NCBI GenBank assembly: GCA_000507305.1
Contig: DF240751.1
Coordinates: forward strand, 1-64,000
DNA length: 64,000 nucleotides
Reading direction: 5' to 3'
From: Breviolum minutum Mf 1.05b.01
Lineage: Eukaryota; Sar; Dinophyceae; Suessiales; Symbiodiniaceae
The notes under the pieces were generated by a model that was not told where the DNA came from, did not search any database, and worked only from the letters and a program-made list of their open reading frames with translations. Shown here one piece after another: positions 51,601 to 62,313 of this stretch (the stretch's first letter is position 1; every line of letters starts with the position of its first letter). The translations under genes were made by a program, and so were the position numbers.

Positions 51601-54600
51601 CCTATGAAGATATGTTCCTGTTTGAATTTGCAACAAACGTTTGTAAAGCGACGAGACGATGCATTAGACACAGGCCCCTTTGCTTTGCATGTCAACCTCC
51701 TTGTTTAGAAAGAGGATGAAAACACACACATATATATATATATATATATGCACACACATCTGTGAAATCTAAGACACGGAAAAAACAAGAAAAAAAAAAA
51801 ACACTACAGATAGAAAACCAAAATAAACAGATGAAGAAAAAACAAGATAGTGTTGCTGGAAGAAATCCTGCACCAACCTGAGATGTATTAGAAAACCCTG
51901 TTTGAAACTGCGGCTCGGATTATCAATTCCTAAAACCCGGATGTATGATTTAATTGCATTTCGGAAGGGCTTCCCTTCCCAAACCATATCCAAACCATCA
52001 TCTAGAGTAAACCTCAGGTAATTTCCCTACAACTTCAGCCCATCTGCCTGCAGCCTTGGTCGTTTCTAAGACTGAAACCCTCAACTTCTTGCCACCAATG
52101 GTGAAGATTTTCCTTGGCAAACCGTCACGACTTAAAATCAATGCCGAGCAAAGGGGTGAAGAAACGACAACCCAAAAAAAGAAGGACACGAAGATTAGTT
52201 GATGACGAAAAGTCATCCAATAATTTTTTTCGGCATGTCATTTCTAGAATTCACACACCCTTTAGATACTTGCTCAATGGTTGGCTGGTGGTTTAAGATC
52301 GGTGGATGGCATCTGTTTTTCACAAAAAAATGTGACGGCTGGTCAACCTACCCCCCCTAACATACCAACTCAGGAAATAATGAATTAATACGGCCTCACT
52401 CAGGGAAACCAATGGTTTAATAAGCACTTAATCAGGCTTTCTTCTTCGCGGGGGGATGTAGGTTGACCAGCCATCACAATTGGATCCCAAGTGGCGTGTC
52501 CATCATGATGAGTTCGCTACAACTAAGATGATCCACCTTGGGGAGGACTTTTTTGTGAAGCTTGTGAATCGAAGATGGCTCGGGTCCAGACCCCAATTGA
52601 CCTTTGGTAGGGAACCTCCTACGACTTCACCTGCGCACCTTCCATTGGTTCCAGCTGTTAATGGAGGGGTCCGGGGTAATTGATCGCAATGATGAGTTTT
52701 GGCAAAGTATGGAGCATATGAATTCTGATCTCGGAACTTATTGACTGAGTTTTCAAACCGGCCAAAACACGTCTATAGTGATTTTGACATTTTCGTACTG
52801 TAGTTTTCTTCCAACCCGAGGTATCCTCAGGGTCGTTATCCTCAGGGTTGCTGCCTGCACACCATTGTGTAGTAAATGTGGTGCTGTACACAAGCGATAA
52901 ATATGTGCATATGTCTTTATATAATTATATATATACATACATGTATTCCTGTTGGAACCTGCCCTCCACCCGCATTTTATTATAAAAATAAATCTATTAC
53001 CTTTATAAACTCATTTCGTTTCATTACATCTGCTGGTGAAGCTTTGAGTTTTCCTAAACCTCTCAGAAGCATGGGTTTCGCATTCCTGGCCATACTCCGC
53101 CCGAAAACTAACATGGCACCAAAAAAAAAATACCCCCTTGAAAAAGAAGAAACATCTACAAACCACCAACTTTTGGGTTCCATGTTACTTTTCGGGGGTC
53201 TATACTCATTCGTCCAAAAAGGATTTCTTCACCACGTTTCGAGCCTTCGCTTTGGCATCCAGCATCGATTCAGCAAAGTCATGAACATCAAGGCCTGGGC
53301 AAAAAAACGAGGTTGCAAACGGTCATCAAGGATGAATCATAAGTTGTTGAAAATTGTAACTGTTGGTAGCCTGTAGAACACTGTCTAGGTCTAATAACAT
53401 GTATATACATATACACACACATATCTTTTTGATTGATTATTAAAAACAGGCGTGTGCGTGTGTGTGTGTGTCTGTGACTCTTGTGAGTTTTCCATGGTTT
53501 TTCCATTTTTCCATATAACTTCAATAGCATCTAAACTCCTCCCCGGGCCGGCCCTTCTGGCCCGAAAAAAAAAAACAAACACATGCTACTCCAGTCATGA
53601 GATTTCCCAGGCACCCAAGTTATAATTCTCCAGTCAAAACCAAATCTGGGGGCAATGTATATGTTTCATTCCCTTAACCTGACTGTTTCGGCCAAATTTT
53701 GGGTATGGGGAAAAACCCTTACGAAACCTTCCCTTTAAGGGTCAGCACCTCGGCTGCTCCCTTTTTTTGCTCCCTGGATATTAGAAAATCCCCCAGCGCC
53801 GGTGTAAATCTCTCTCTTCCCAAACACCAGCTATAATAATGTCTCCTAAATCCAAGGGAACAAAAAACTCGGAGCCGCAAACTCTCCCTCCCTCTTCTCA
53901 ACTAAGTAACTAAGCGATGACCCAAAAAAAATGTGTGGTTGTTGGCTCTATGTAGGTGATGAAATGATGAAATCCCACCCATGTTATATTTCGGGGTATT
54001 TTCAATGAACCAATCAGGATTCAATGGAATTTCGCAAAGCCATACGAAAAAACCGAGCCTCTACCAGTTGTAAAATGGAGTTATGGTGCTCCTATAAATG
54101 AGCAAAAACCTCGGGATTCCTACAAGTGGAGTTCAACTTACGAAACGAACGTTGCTCAACCGACCCGAATCTCCCATCTCTCGCCTGCCAACTTCCCTAA
54201 CTCTGCAGCATGTTCTTTGTCTGTTTGGGTGGTGGTCGGCGAACGGAATTCCAAGGAATCCGACAAAATGCCTAAGGATCAACGAGGGAAGAAAAACGGG
54301 GTGGGTCAACCTGTCAACTGTTGAAGACTAGTGATTTTTTTCAGAAATTGTTGGGTCACTTGTTTAAGACCACGGGATTTTTCAGTTTTTTGAGAAGTGA
54401 CATTGGGGGGAGGTTCAAAGTGGGAGGTTCTTCAAAAGAACTTCTGGGGCAGGATTTTGGACTTTTGGGGAACACATAAAATAATCTTCACATCTCCATT
54501 TGAACAGACTGTTTGGAATAGGGGATCAACTCCAAATGTCTTCACCATGTCATCAACTGAAAGAAGGAGAAAAATGGAGCAAAAAAGAAGTAATGATATC

Positions 54601-57169
54601 CAACACAGCAAGAAGCCAGGCTGATCGGTTAGATTTCAAGGATTGTGCCGTTCAGAAGAAGAACAACAACAACAATAACAACAACGTGTCCCCCCAATTC
54701 ATGGGAATGTGTTTAAAGTTTCTTGAGAAACTTTGTTTTCTCCCAGATTTTCCCAAGATCAAAACCTCTGAAAGAAGATTTGGATGCATTTCTTCTCAAA
54801 CATCCAGGAAGGTTCCCTCACCATGTATGAACAATTTTCCAAGCACCATCATGAAACAGCAGTTCTGCCAACCACCAACCCGTCACCAGGTAACCCTTTT
54901 CCCTCCTCTTCAGTCAGGGTCACCCTTCTCACCAGCTTGCTGGTGAAGGCACCTGCCAGCATGAGCCCTGCAATCTCCTTTTTCGGCGTCAAGCCATAGA
55001 GCTTGGAGCGTGAGTACAAGATACTCGTCGCTGAGCCTCGGCTCAGAAGCGCCCCGATGACGACTGACCAGGATGATTTCAGCGGATTCCGAAGGGGCCG
55101 AGCCAGGGCGAATTTCAGCGCCGTTTTGATATCAAATGGAAACATGTTTTTTGAAAACGGAACGGCCGGACAATCTAACAAAGCTTGGCGGTTTGTATGC
55201 AGTGAATGTGTGTGTGTTTTTCATGTCCCAAAGAACCTACTGTACTTTTGTTCAGGTTCATTCATTCAGGTTCCGGAGATGGTATCCCAAAAAAAAAGCA
55301 AATCGACAAGCAAAAAAAGGAAAGTTCTTCAAGACTTTGGGACGTTTTTAATCTGAGGATCCTTTCCCTCTCTTCCTTCTTGGTACTTTTGTATCTACCA
55401 GCTTAAGAATCTACATTCCCTGAAACGAACAGTTCGCACCTGAAAACATGCCATCCCAAAAAGAAACTAGTATTCCAACCATCATTTTTCAGGTGCTATG
55501 TTAGTTTCAAGGAGTGTCTACATTTAGCTGCTGGTTGAACAACACCGATGTTGAGAAAAATGTTCCGAATCTGAAGCGTTCAAGGATTCAAGGGCATGAA
55601 AATGAACAATTTTCATGAATTCAGTTGATGGTTTCAGGCCCAGTTTGTCAGATTGGAATATTTCCCAAAATAGGAATCTTAAAAAAATCAAAAAATAAAG
55701 AAAACTTTGCAACCACCACCGAAACCACATCGCCTTGGCTTTAAAAAATACAAACTGTTCGGGATTTCAAAAAAAAATGTGTTTTTCTACCAAGAAGAGC
55801 TGGCTTCTGGGTAATCTCACATAATCTATATACAATCTATCTATATAAGATAGGCTGAAGAAATCTCCCACAGGTGATTCTTGCCCAAAACCTTCCGTTC
55901 CTTGGTTCCAAGGTAAACTTCCATCACATGTTTCAGCCTCTCCATGGAAATCAGTACTCCAAATAAGGCAGGAACTTCAGCTGCCAAGAGATATATATAT
56001 ATATACAGTATATATTCTGATTGTGACCAGCCCTGAGCATTCTCGGAAAATTTACTATAATTCTTAAACCTGCAATTAAGGGCCGTTTTGGGGGGGAAGA
56101 ATTCCCTTACAATCATACCCGCATTTGGAGCAATTCACAACCGGCGAATTCGGTCGGGAAATTGGCTGCCAAGCAACATAAGGGTCGCATGTCAACTTCT
56201 AGGGGCTCTGCATTTGCGAGACCACTAAGCTTGTGATGATCCACAATGGAATGTAGTCGCACTTTGTTGATACCCTGCGTTCAGCAGAAGCATTTGTTTT
56301 AAGAAAATTGGATGAAACTTGCCCCCAAGAAACCGGAGGGGGGGGGGGTGAACATCCAACCTTACAAAAGACTAGGGACACCCCCTCAAGAATCCCACGG
56401 ATTGAAGTAAAACCCTGAGGCTCCCTCCAGTTCTGACTGAATGACCTCACCTTAGGGTGATAGATTTTGATGGCTTAGGATGCCCCAAAAAGTGAAGGTG
56501 TTGACAAGAAATTGTTGACAAGAATGTGAACTGCTCATAGTCAACGGTTTGAAATGTTCATGAGCATACTTGGAACACAATCATTCATCATGCTAAACCC
56601 AACCACCCCCCCAAAAAAATTGACTTCCCATCCTGCTAGGATTCTTGAAATCTATCTATTCTAAATAATATCTGCGCGTTTTTTCCTCAAGGGTACGGTA
56701 TATGGATGTTTCCGAAAATAGTGGTACCTCCAAATCATCCGTTTGAAAAAGAGGGTTTTTCCATTATTTTCACCATCCATTTTGGGGTACTTGGTACCGC
56801 TATTTTCGGAAACACCCATGCACACCTCCACCTCCACCCTCCGGCCTCCACCTCCTCCAACCCCTCCAGGCCTCGGGTAACTCTTCTGGATTATTGGTAT
56901 CTACTACTGCCACCTCTGCAGGCATTGAAGGCAACAACGGTGGCAATGGCACTTGCAAAGCCTACTACAGGAGACACGGCTTGGGTAGGTGGGTGAATAT
57001 GGTTTTCCATAGGTAACAAACAGGGGGTTGAAGACCACGTTCTTTTTGGGGGGTAAGGAATGAAGGGTTTAATTTTAAAAAAAGTTGTTGACCTTCAGAA
57101 TTTGTCTAGCTTCTCTGTCTACATCTCCTTTGATCATCATGATCGTCGTCATCATCGTCATCATCATCG

Positions 57170-57235
<66 letters not shown>

Positions 57236-57261
57236 CTCAATCATCATCATCATCACTCAAC

Positions 57262-57302
<41 letters not shown>

Positions 57303-59458
57303 CTCAATCATCAAAGAAACAACACTTTCCTTCCCCATCTTTGCATGGTTCCATGCCCAACCACTGCTACCCCGGTACCCCACCCCCCGCCTTCAATACA
57401 TACTCCGTTTCTGGGTTCAAGTCGCCCAATCTATAGGCCTTCGCCGAGATGTTGCGCGAGGTCAACTCCCATGCGTAGACCTCAAAATGATGAAGTCTGA
57501 TTATGGGTTTCTTGTCTTACCCCCCCAAAAAAAATGGGTGACCTTCAAACATCCAAATGGTGATGTGTTTTTCCGGAGTTGAACGGAAAATTCCTGGAAT
57601 TCAAAGCTTCGGAAAAAGGGGTCTGTGTTTTGTCCAAATCTAGACTTGTGAGGAAACAGCTCGTTGATAAGTTGTCATGTTGAGAATTAGCCAAAGTTCG
57701 ATGCAAACCTCTGCATTTCATTTCGTTTTCCTCAAGCCTTTTGCTGTTGTAATGATCGCGGTTCAAATGGTTTGATGTGTATTGTATACATTGGAGGTTG
57801 AATATGATGTTTATGATCCGATATCAAGAAGACGTGTGTATCTATACATATATATATATATATATATTGTTGTAGGTGAATATACCGTACCTTACATAAC
57901 TATAAGCTGTTTATACTTGCTGACATATTGTACCCAATGTCAGCATTGTCTGATATCAGACTTATATGTATTTTCTTCGATTAACAGCATTATGAAATCT
58001 CGTCGCTCGAAACTGAAAGCCCCCCTTTTTCACACCCACTCTTCCCGGCACATTGAAAATCCTTTGCCAAACAATACGTCCCTAAAAACAGCTGAACCTT
58101 TCCTAGTTGGTAATTTTTCCCCATCCATTTGAAGCATACGTAAATGTTGCCTCAAATTGGATTGTTCCCCCTGAGGATTGGGTTGAAAAATTATACAAAA
58201 ATCTTTGAACCCAACACCGAGAACACCTTGAACACAACAAAAGCAACCACTGCAATTTTGGTGGTTTCAAAAACCTGCGTTTTTTTTAAATTTCGCTTCA
58301 GAATTCAAGTTGGTTAAAATAAATCATCCTTGCAACCAAATTAGCTCTTCTTCCACCCATGGGTCCGTGGAGGGACTGGGTCCCCTCCAAGATGAGATTT
58401 CCTGGAAAAAGTAGTTCAGGGGCCTTTGTCTTACCCAACCCAAACCATGCTTTTTTTTTAGCGCAAATCCCTCAAAATGTATCATACATTTGCATTGTCT
58501 GTTTCATCCCCCAAAAAAGCATGGTAATTTCACTGACCAACCTGCAGTTTCAAAGGTAGTCTGGTTGGTGGTTTCAACCCATCTGAAAAATATATGTCAA
58601 AATTGGATCATTTCACCAAATAGAGGTGAAAATAAAAGATCTTCAGAACCACCACCCAGTAGTTTGCTGACCAACCTGCAGTTTCAAAGGTAGTTGAATG
58701 ACCCTTGTAGTTTCAAACAAACACCTTGAATGCCTTGGTGTTTTTGGGTGTTGATCACCAAGGCTCAATGGCAGAGGCCACGGTGTCCGTGTCGGGCACC
58801 TAGATTCGATGGGTTGCACCGAGGTATTGGGTTACAAGGTTCCAACCCAGGAAGTTAGTAAACTAGTTGGTGGTTGAACCACACATCTGAAAAATATCTT
58901 ACTGTAGTCAAATTGGATCATTTCCCCAAGCATCCGGGTGAAAAATAAAAAACATTTGAAAAAACCACCACCACGTAAATGGTTAGTATATAAATGGGTT
59001 ATAACCCATTGATCCTAACTTCCTGCCAACATCCGAGTGGAAGGGTACCAAAGCCATGATTCGTTTTTTGTAGGTCAGGGTAAGTCATCAAAGGGTAGAT
59101 CATCAACAATTTGGAGAAGTGCCAACAAAAAAGAAACCGTAGAATTCCAAAACATTCTAAAATCGAATGAGTGAAATAAGTCACAGTCAAATCACATTGA
59201 TGTCAATTGGAATGACAAATGATTCCAATTTCCAAACCCATCTGAAGAGGTACCTTCGTCCGGCTTTTCCTTAAAGATTAATATCTGCTACAATTTGAAC
59301 ACTCTCATTTCATCTATGTAAGCTATATATGTACGTATATATATACATCTGTCATTTCATGCCCTTTTCTTCGCCACCCTTTCCCGGGCCACCTTATGGC
59401 CAAAGACTGCCAGCTCCGCCGCAGAGATCGCCGGCAGCAAGCAAAAGAGGCGCCACAT
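48183..59458 (-). CDS. Family II inorganic pyrophosphatase (DHH-DHHA2, Mn-dependent), complete gene 2
   Basis: Hydrolyses pyrophosphate to two phosphates using Mn/Co. About 16 exons over 11.3 kb. Motifs appear in family order: FGHK then PDTDTVASAI (metal His and two Asp), GDLNPETEYVL, VVDTNNPEEL (the Asp of the usual DHN motif, with Thr in place of His), IVDHHKLSG (DHH motif), EVDMRPL, KKEIAGLML, then the DHHA2 part with FTIGGKKLRVSVLETT, VDDVLFFVVDILK and the C-terminal VLSRKKQIIPKLE, whose SRKKQ is diagnostic. The protein ends KEEL shortly after that motif, as the family does. It starts with a hydrophobic leader, so a secreted or organellar location is likely (inference). A probable trans-splice acceptor, TTTTTAG, lies about 20 bases before the ATG. 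Donors are mixed GT, GC and GA. Middle exon borders (52.6-54.6 kb) are the least certain. Confidence 0.88.
48701..48812. repeat. Family E inverted-repeat element
   Basis: GGTTTCCTAAAATGGTGGTA and GGTACCACTATTTTTGGAAA arms. The centre is nearly identical to the copy at 41775. In a pyrophosphatase intron. Confidence 0.85.
49005..49176. repeat. Nested elements: family B inside family A
   Basis: A family A element (internal signature CGTCAAATTGGAGCATTTCC and right end AACCACCACCT) is split by a complete family B element at about 49077-49165. An element of a related type, at 48907-49008, abuts on the left. Confidence 0.75.
49238..51266 (-). CDS. Pyrophosphatase exons 12-14
   Basis: 51202-51266 (PLAKKAELVTAMKELKEKE), 50647-50694 (KEKVDDVLFFVVDILK) and 49238-49282 (EAATFISSSPSATQL). 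The DILKEAATF junction restores the conserved helix before the terminal SRKKQ segment. The last donor could instead lie a few codons on, after VEHL. Confidence 0.75.
50416..50495. repeat. Family A element, internally shortened
   Basis: Both ends are recognisable but the centre is about 20 bases shorter than in other copies. Confidence 0.7.
52048..52130 (-). CDS. Pyrophosphatase exon 11: DHHA2 core
   Basis: RDGLPRKIFTIGGKKLRVSV followed by LETTKAA. The GGKK and ET residues are typical of the DHHA2 substrate-binding domain. A GC donor after CTGCAG joins in phase to the next exon; reading on gives a longer frame without family match. Confidence 0.8.
52334..52478. repeat. Inverted repeat with long loop
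   Basis: GGCTGGTCAACCTACCCCCC and GGGGGGATGTAGGTTGACCAGCC arms separated by about 90 bases. In a pyrophosphatase intron. Confidence 0.85.
53023..54529 (-). CDS. Pyrophosphatase exons 7-10 (start of DHHA2)
   Basis: Four small exons: 54497-54529 (DPLFQTVCSN), 54185-54220 (KEHAAELGKLA), 53241-53294 (LDVHDFAESMLDAKAKA) and about 53023-53053 (KLKASPADV). Joined, they align with the linker helices between DHH and DHHA2. Donors appear to be GA, GC, GA and GA. The exact borders, especially of the last two, are inferred from phase. Confidence 0.6.
54941..55036 (-). CDS. Pyrophosphatase exon 6: end of DHH domain
   Basis: SATSILYSRSKLYGLTPKKE then IAGLMLAGAFT. The KEIAGLML segment is strongly conserved. 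The left border is uncertain: a GC donor at ACCA/GCAAGC fits the alignment, while GT sites further left (54887 and near 54930) keep the frame open but add residues the family lacks. Confidence 0.75.
55414..55522. repeat. Family B inverted-repeat element
   Basis: CCCTGAAACGAACAGTTCGC and CAGGTGCTATGTTAGTTTCA arms, in a pyrophosphatase intron. Confidence 0.8.
56178..56274 (-). CDS. Pyrophosphatase exon 5: DHH motif
   Basis: Thirty-two codons plus one base. RLHSIVDHHKLSGLANAEPL carries the DHH motif, then EVDMRPL. A GT donor after CCCTTAT joins to a Ser-Ala-Thr-Ser start, matching the family pattern RP-x-[GC]-S-[TA]. Confidence 0.9.
56700..56822. repeat. Family E inverted-repeat element
   Basis: GGATGTTTCCGAAAATAGTG and GGTACCGCTATTTTCGGAAA arms. 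The family shares the GGTACC box inside both arms. Another copy is at 39321-39432. Confidence 0.85.
56872..56951 (-). CDS. Pyrophosphatase exon 4: second metal motif
   Basis: Two bases plus 26 codons, VPLPPLLPSMPAE followed by VAVVDTNNPEELPE, ending at a GC donor. The Asp of VVDTN aligns with the metal Asp of the usual VDHN motif; His is replaced by Thr. A GT earlier in the exon could be mistaken for a donor but would lose this motif. Confidence 0.85.
57139..57302. repeat. ATC trinucleotide array with ACTCA interruptions
   Basis: Long ATC run broken three times by CACTCA. In a pyrophosphatase intron, about 80 bases from exon 3. Poly-His and poly-Ile frames here are artefacts. Confidence 0.95.
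57384..57480 (-). CDS. Pyrophosphatase exon 3: NPET segment
   Basis: Thirty-two codons plus one base, from VYAWELTSRNISAKAY to EYVLKAG. AYRLGDLNPETEYVL is the conserved segment that follows the first metal motif in family II enzymes. It lies 80 bases from a long ATC array in the same intron. Confidence 0.9.
58561..58660. repeat. Family A element between 28-bp direct repeats
   Basis: The element CTGGTTGGTGG...CCACCACCCAG is flanked by identical copies of a 28-bp sequence at 58533-58560 and 58667-58694. Confidence 0.85.
58767..58799 (-). CDS. Pyrophosphatase exon 2: PDTD metal motif
   Basis: Eleven codons, VPDTDTVASAI, between an AG acceptor and a GA donor (ATT before GAGCCT). Joining FGHK to VPDTD rebuilds the His-x3-Asp-x-Asp metal site. 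The GA donor is required, because reading on gives no family match. Confidence 0.85.
58863..58976. repeat. Family A inverted-repeat element
   Basis: Second copy within 200 bases of the previous one, in the same pyrophosphatase intron, just upstream of exon 2. Confidence 0.8.
59393..59458 (-). CDS. Pyrophosphatase exon 1: start codon, leader and FGHK
   Basis: Twenty-two codons from ATG at 59458 to a GT donor after CATAAG. The leader MWRLFCLLPAISAAELAV is a short hydrophobic signal-like segment; bacterial family II enzymes begin directly at the equivalent of VFGHK. Upstream, AG at 59476-59477 follows a T-run and would leave a 17-base untranslated leader if it is the spliced-leader acceptor. 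Confidence 0.85.
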
Positions 59459-59502
59459 GGCCAACACAAGATTTGCTAAAAAGCCAAATGGCTAGTCCAC
59501 GG

Positions 59503-59596
59503 CTAGTTGGTGGTTGCAACCCATTTGAAAAATATTAGTCAAAATGGGAATCTTCCCCAAATAGGGATGAAAACAAAAAAAATCTCTAAAACCACG
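59503..59596. repeat. Family A element upstream of gene 2
   Basis: CTAGTTGGTGG start with a degraded right end. It lies 27 bases beyond the probable trans-splice acceptor of the pyrophosphatase gene. Confidence 0.75.
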
Positions 59597-60150
59597 TTTT
59601 GACCAACAACTCTTGGGGGGTGAATGTGTTCTTTACCCATTCCCACGTTGTCGTTTTGACCTTTGACCCACATTATTGTCGTTTAGACCCCGTTGTCTTT
59701 TTAAACCCCTATTTTAAGGCCCCAGCTGTTCGTTTTAAGCCCCCCGCTATTTTGCTTTTTGACAGCACCACCTTGGTTTAACCACCCCTGTTTCTTGTTA
59801 AACACCCACCCGAGCCACGAAAAAACTCCATACTGGTTGCTTAATACGCAATCCTTATACTGGTTTCTTGTAATCCCCCCATGCCCTAAACAACTTGGTT
59901 CTTTTCATTGCTCACCTTGTTTTTTTAAAACCTCCCGTGCTGCTGAAAACACCGTTGTTTCTTTGACCCCTTCAGATAAGTTTGTTCGAACCCATGGTTA
60001 CCTCGGACGAATTTATGAGACCTACACCTTACCTAAATCTAAAAAAAACGCGAGTAAAACTCATAGTCAAAAATGACGACATGAATTCCAAAGCACCTTT
60101 TTCTAAGTGATAGAACATTCCGCTACCATCAAGGATTCCTGCTAATTGGT

Positions 60151-60543
60151 TTACATCAACCGAAATGTTTCTAGGGACATCATCCAAGTCAGAAGTCTGT
60201 CAGATTGTAATGTTTCCACCTCAACAGTTGAACAGGAAGGCACGTTGGACATGCCTGAATTTTTTGATTGATCCATAAAATATTGGTCATCATCACCTGC
60301 CAAAAAGAAAGATAAGATGATCTTCCTGAAGCGGCGTAGTAGTTTTCCAAGAGGTGCATTTATTTCACTTCTCAGTACGGGTCGTACCAGTCTGTATTTT
60401 GATGTATTTCGTGGACAAATAAAGTCCCTGAATCTCTCCTCACCATCCATAAGTCCATAAGTGAGAACATCATGAAATGCTCCAATTAACCACTGGTCAC
60501 CGTTCCCACCCCCACTTAGGATCATCCAATACCTTCCCACCAA
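60151..60543 (-). other. Unexplained 130-codon open frame in the spacer
   Basis: The frame opens with MVGRYWMILSGGGNGDQWLI and ends with a TAA. It is AT-rich compared with the confident exons, and an acceptor-like pyrimidine tract followed by CAG sits inside it near 60295. No family is recognised. It could be a chance open frame, a fragment of a mobile element, or a separate short gene. Confidence 0.25.
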
Positions 60544-61035
60544 GCTACCATCACAGGGTAACCCCCCGTTGCCCGCGGGCAGATTGTGGCGTGTGGCAGC
60601 TCCAAAAATTCCGCCCCCAAGCGCTGAGAGCCCAAAAAATCGTGGGATGGAAAATGTGTTTGATGAATGGAGTCAACCCAAATGTCCATTTCCCGGTGTC
60701 CCAAAATGCCCCAAGAAAATGGCAGCTATCCACCAGAAAATAGGTGTATATATATATATATATATATACGTAGATCAATTAATTTATTCAGAAAATCCCA
60801 AACTGACACCCTGCACTTTTCTATCACTTTCTGGCACCGACCGAACGACTGGTAGAAACACCTGATTGGTAGATCTCAAGGCAGGTGGTATTGAGTGAGG
60901 CACCTTGGTAGAAATAAAACCCCTGGAATCCTGTCGGTAGCAAAAACTGGCCCTCATTCAGATGGGTTCTACTGGCACTCATTGTGGAATTGTGCAGGAA
61001 AATGGTGGTGGGAAATTTGGAATGAACACTTCAAG

Positions 61036-61160
61036 ATGGGTTCCTACCAGTTATAGATGGAGTTATAATGCCGTTAAATGGCCTTATAAATGGGGTAGCT
61101 GGGGTTATAACCCCTATGTGGAGTTATAACTTCCATTTATAACTGGTAGGGGCCCACCTT
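61036..61160. repeat. Palindromic element
   Basis: TCCTACCAGTTATAGATGGA at the left pairs with TCCATTTATAACTGGTAGG at the right; internal GGGGTTATAACCCC is itself a palindrome. Confidence 0.85.
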
Positions 61161-61427
61161 GTCGGGACACCCTGAATTTCATGAGACTTCATCCCCAATC
61201 ACCAAGTCACTCTGAAAATATGTCTGCCAATTCTTCGAAAAGTTCTCAAGAAACACACCAAGAAATTCATTGAATTTCAGCCCTGTTTTCTCTTTGGATC
61301 ATGTTTTTTCTCCAAGAAATAGGTACCCAAACTGCCACAAGTGAAGGCAGTCATGTCCGTTGCCACGGTTTTTTTGACTCTCAGGAAGCTTCAAAGAGAC
61401 GATTTGGACAGGCAGTTTTTGCTGACC

Positions 61428-62232
61428 CTAACTTTGTACACAGCAGCCATTTGCTTTCAGGTCGTCTCGTTGCCGCTGCCCCCTCCAAAGCTATGGGATT
61501 TTGGTTGGTTGGTTGGCTGGTTGGTCACTGCTACAGGGTTTAGGCAAGCCACAAATCACCTTTACACCACCTTTGGGACGTTCCATCTGTCAGGCGGACA
61601 TATGAGGAAGGCTGATGCACAATGTCAAAACATCTATGAATCTATGATGTATGTCAATATTCCATCATTGTCCTCATTTTTTCAGGCGTGGATGACAATG
61701 ACACAGGACGACAAAAACAGTCCAATATAATTCGAATGTGAGCATTTTTCTTCCACGTCTTTCATATCTATTATACCGGATGAATTTTGTGTAGACAGTT
61801 CCGAAGTTTGACTCATCGCCGCATCGCCCCTGACAAGCGGCTAAACAGTAGCAGTCTTCAAAGGGGCATTGGTTTTGACGGCGGGTCTGTGAGGAGGCCT
61901 CCCTTTCCCAATGTGAGCAGTGGCAAGGTTTACCTCCCAAATAAGCCCCCAAAAATATGTTTTACCTCCCTGAAACTAAGCACCTGAAAAGATACCATTC
62001 CCAAAAGGGAAACCATCGTCTTCCAACCAATTTTTTCAGAAGCGAAAATTATTTTTCAAACGCAGTGGCATAATAAATTCATCAAATATTTCCTGCAAAA
62101 TGGATGCTTGGAAGACGATCCTGGCCCATTTTCATGGGGCGTTTTAATGTGAGTTTTAGGGTTAGGAGGAAACCACCTCCTCACCTCAAAGACCCAACTT
62201 CTCTTGGAGCCCATCCTCGGTAAATCCTTGGC

Positions 62233-62313
<81 letters not shown>

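Larger units (their letters stand above)
59476..61427. other. Spacer between genes 1 and 2
   Basis: About 2 kb with no exon I can support. It holds a family A inverted-repeat element (59503-59596), a palindromic element at about 61036-61160, a TA run near 60745-60770 and an unexplained minus-strand open frame of 130 codons (60151-60543). No promoter motif is recognisable; dinoflagellates generally lack obvious TATA boxes. Confidence 0.5.

Noticed and set aside
51400..51969. Two protein-like frames (NAIKSYIRVLGIDNPSRSF and MSGAAVGGALLATVTTAPTS)
   Set aside because: A GC donor at 52046-52047 joins LETTKAA directly to the AELVTAMKEL exon, as in the DHHA2 domain. These frames would be an unmatched insertion.
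54849..55181. Single 110-codon minus-strand open frame taken as one exon
   Set aside because: Only its middle part matches the pyrophosphatase. Joining DMRPL to C-SATSILYS fits the family; the upstream part has no counterpart and would break the alignment.
55885..55980. Protein-like frame with LISMERLKHVMEVYLGTKER
   Set aside because: It can be joined in phase, but would insert residues between RPL and SATS where family II enzymes have none, so it is treated as intron.
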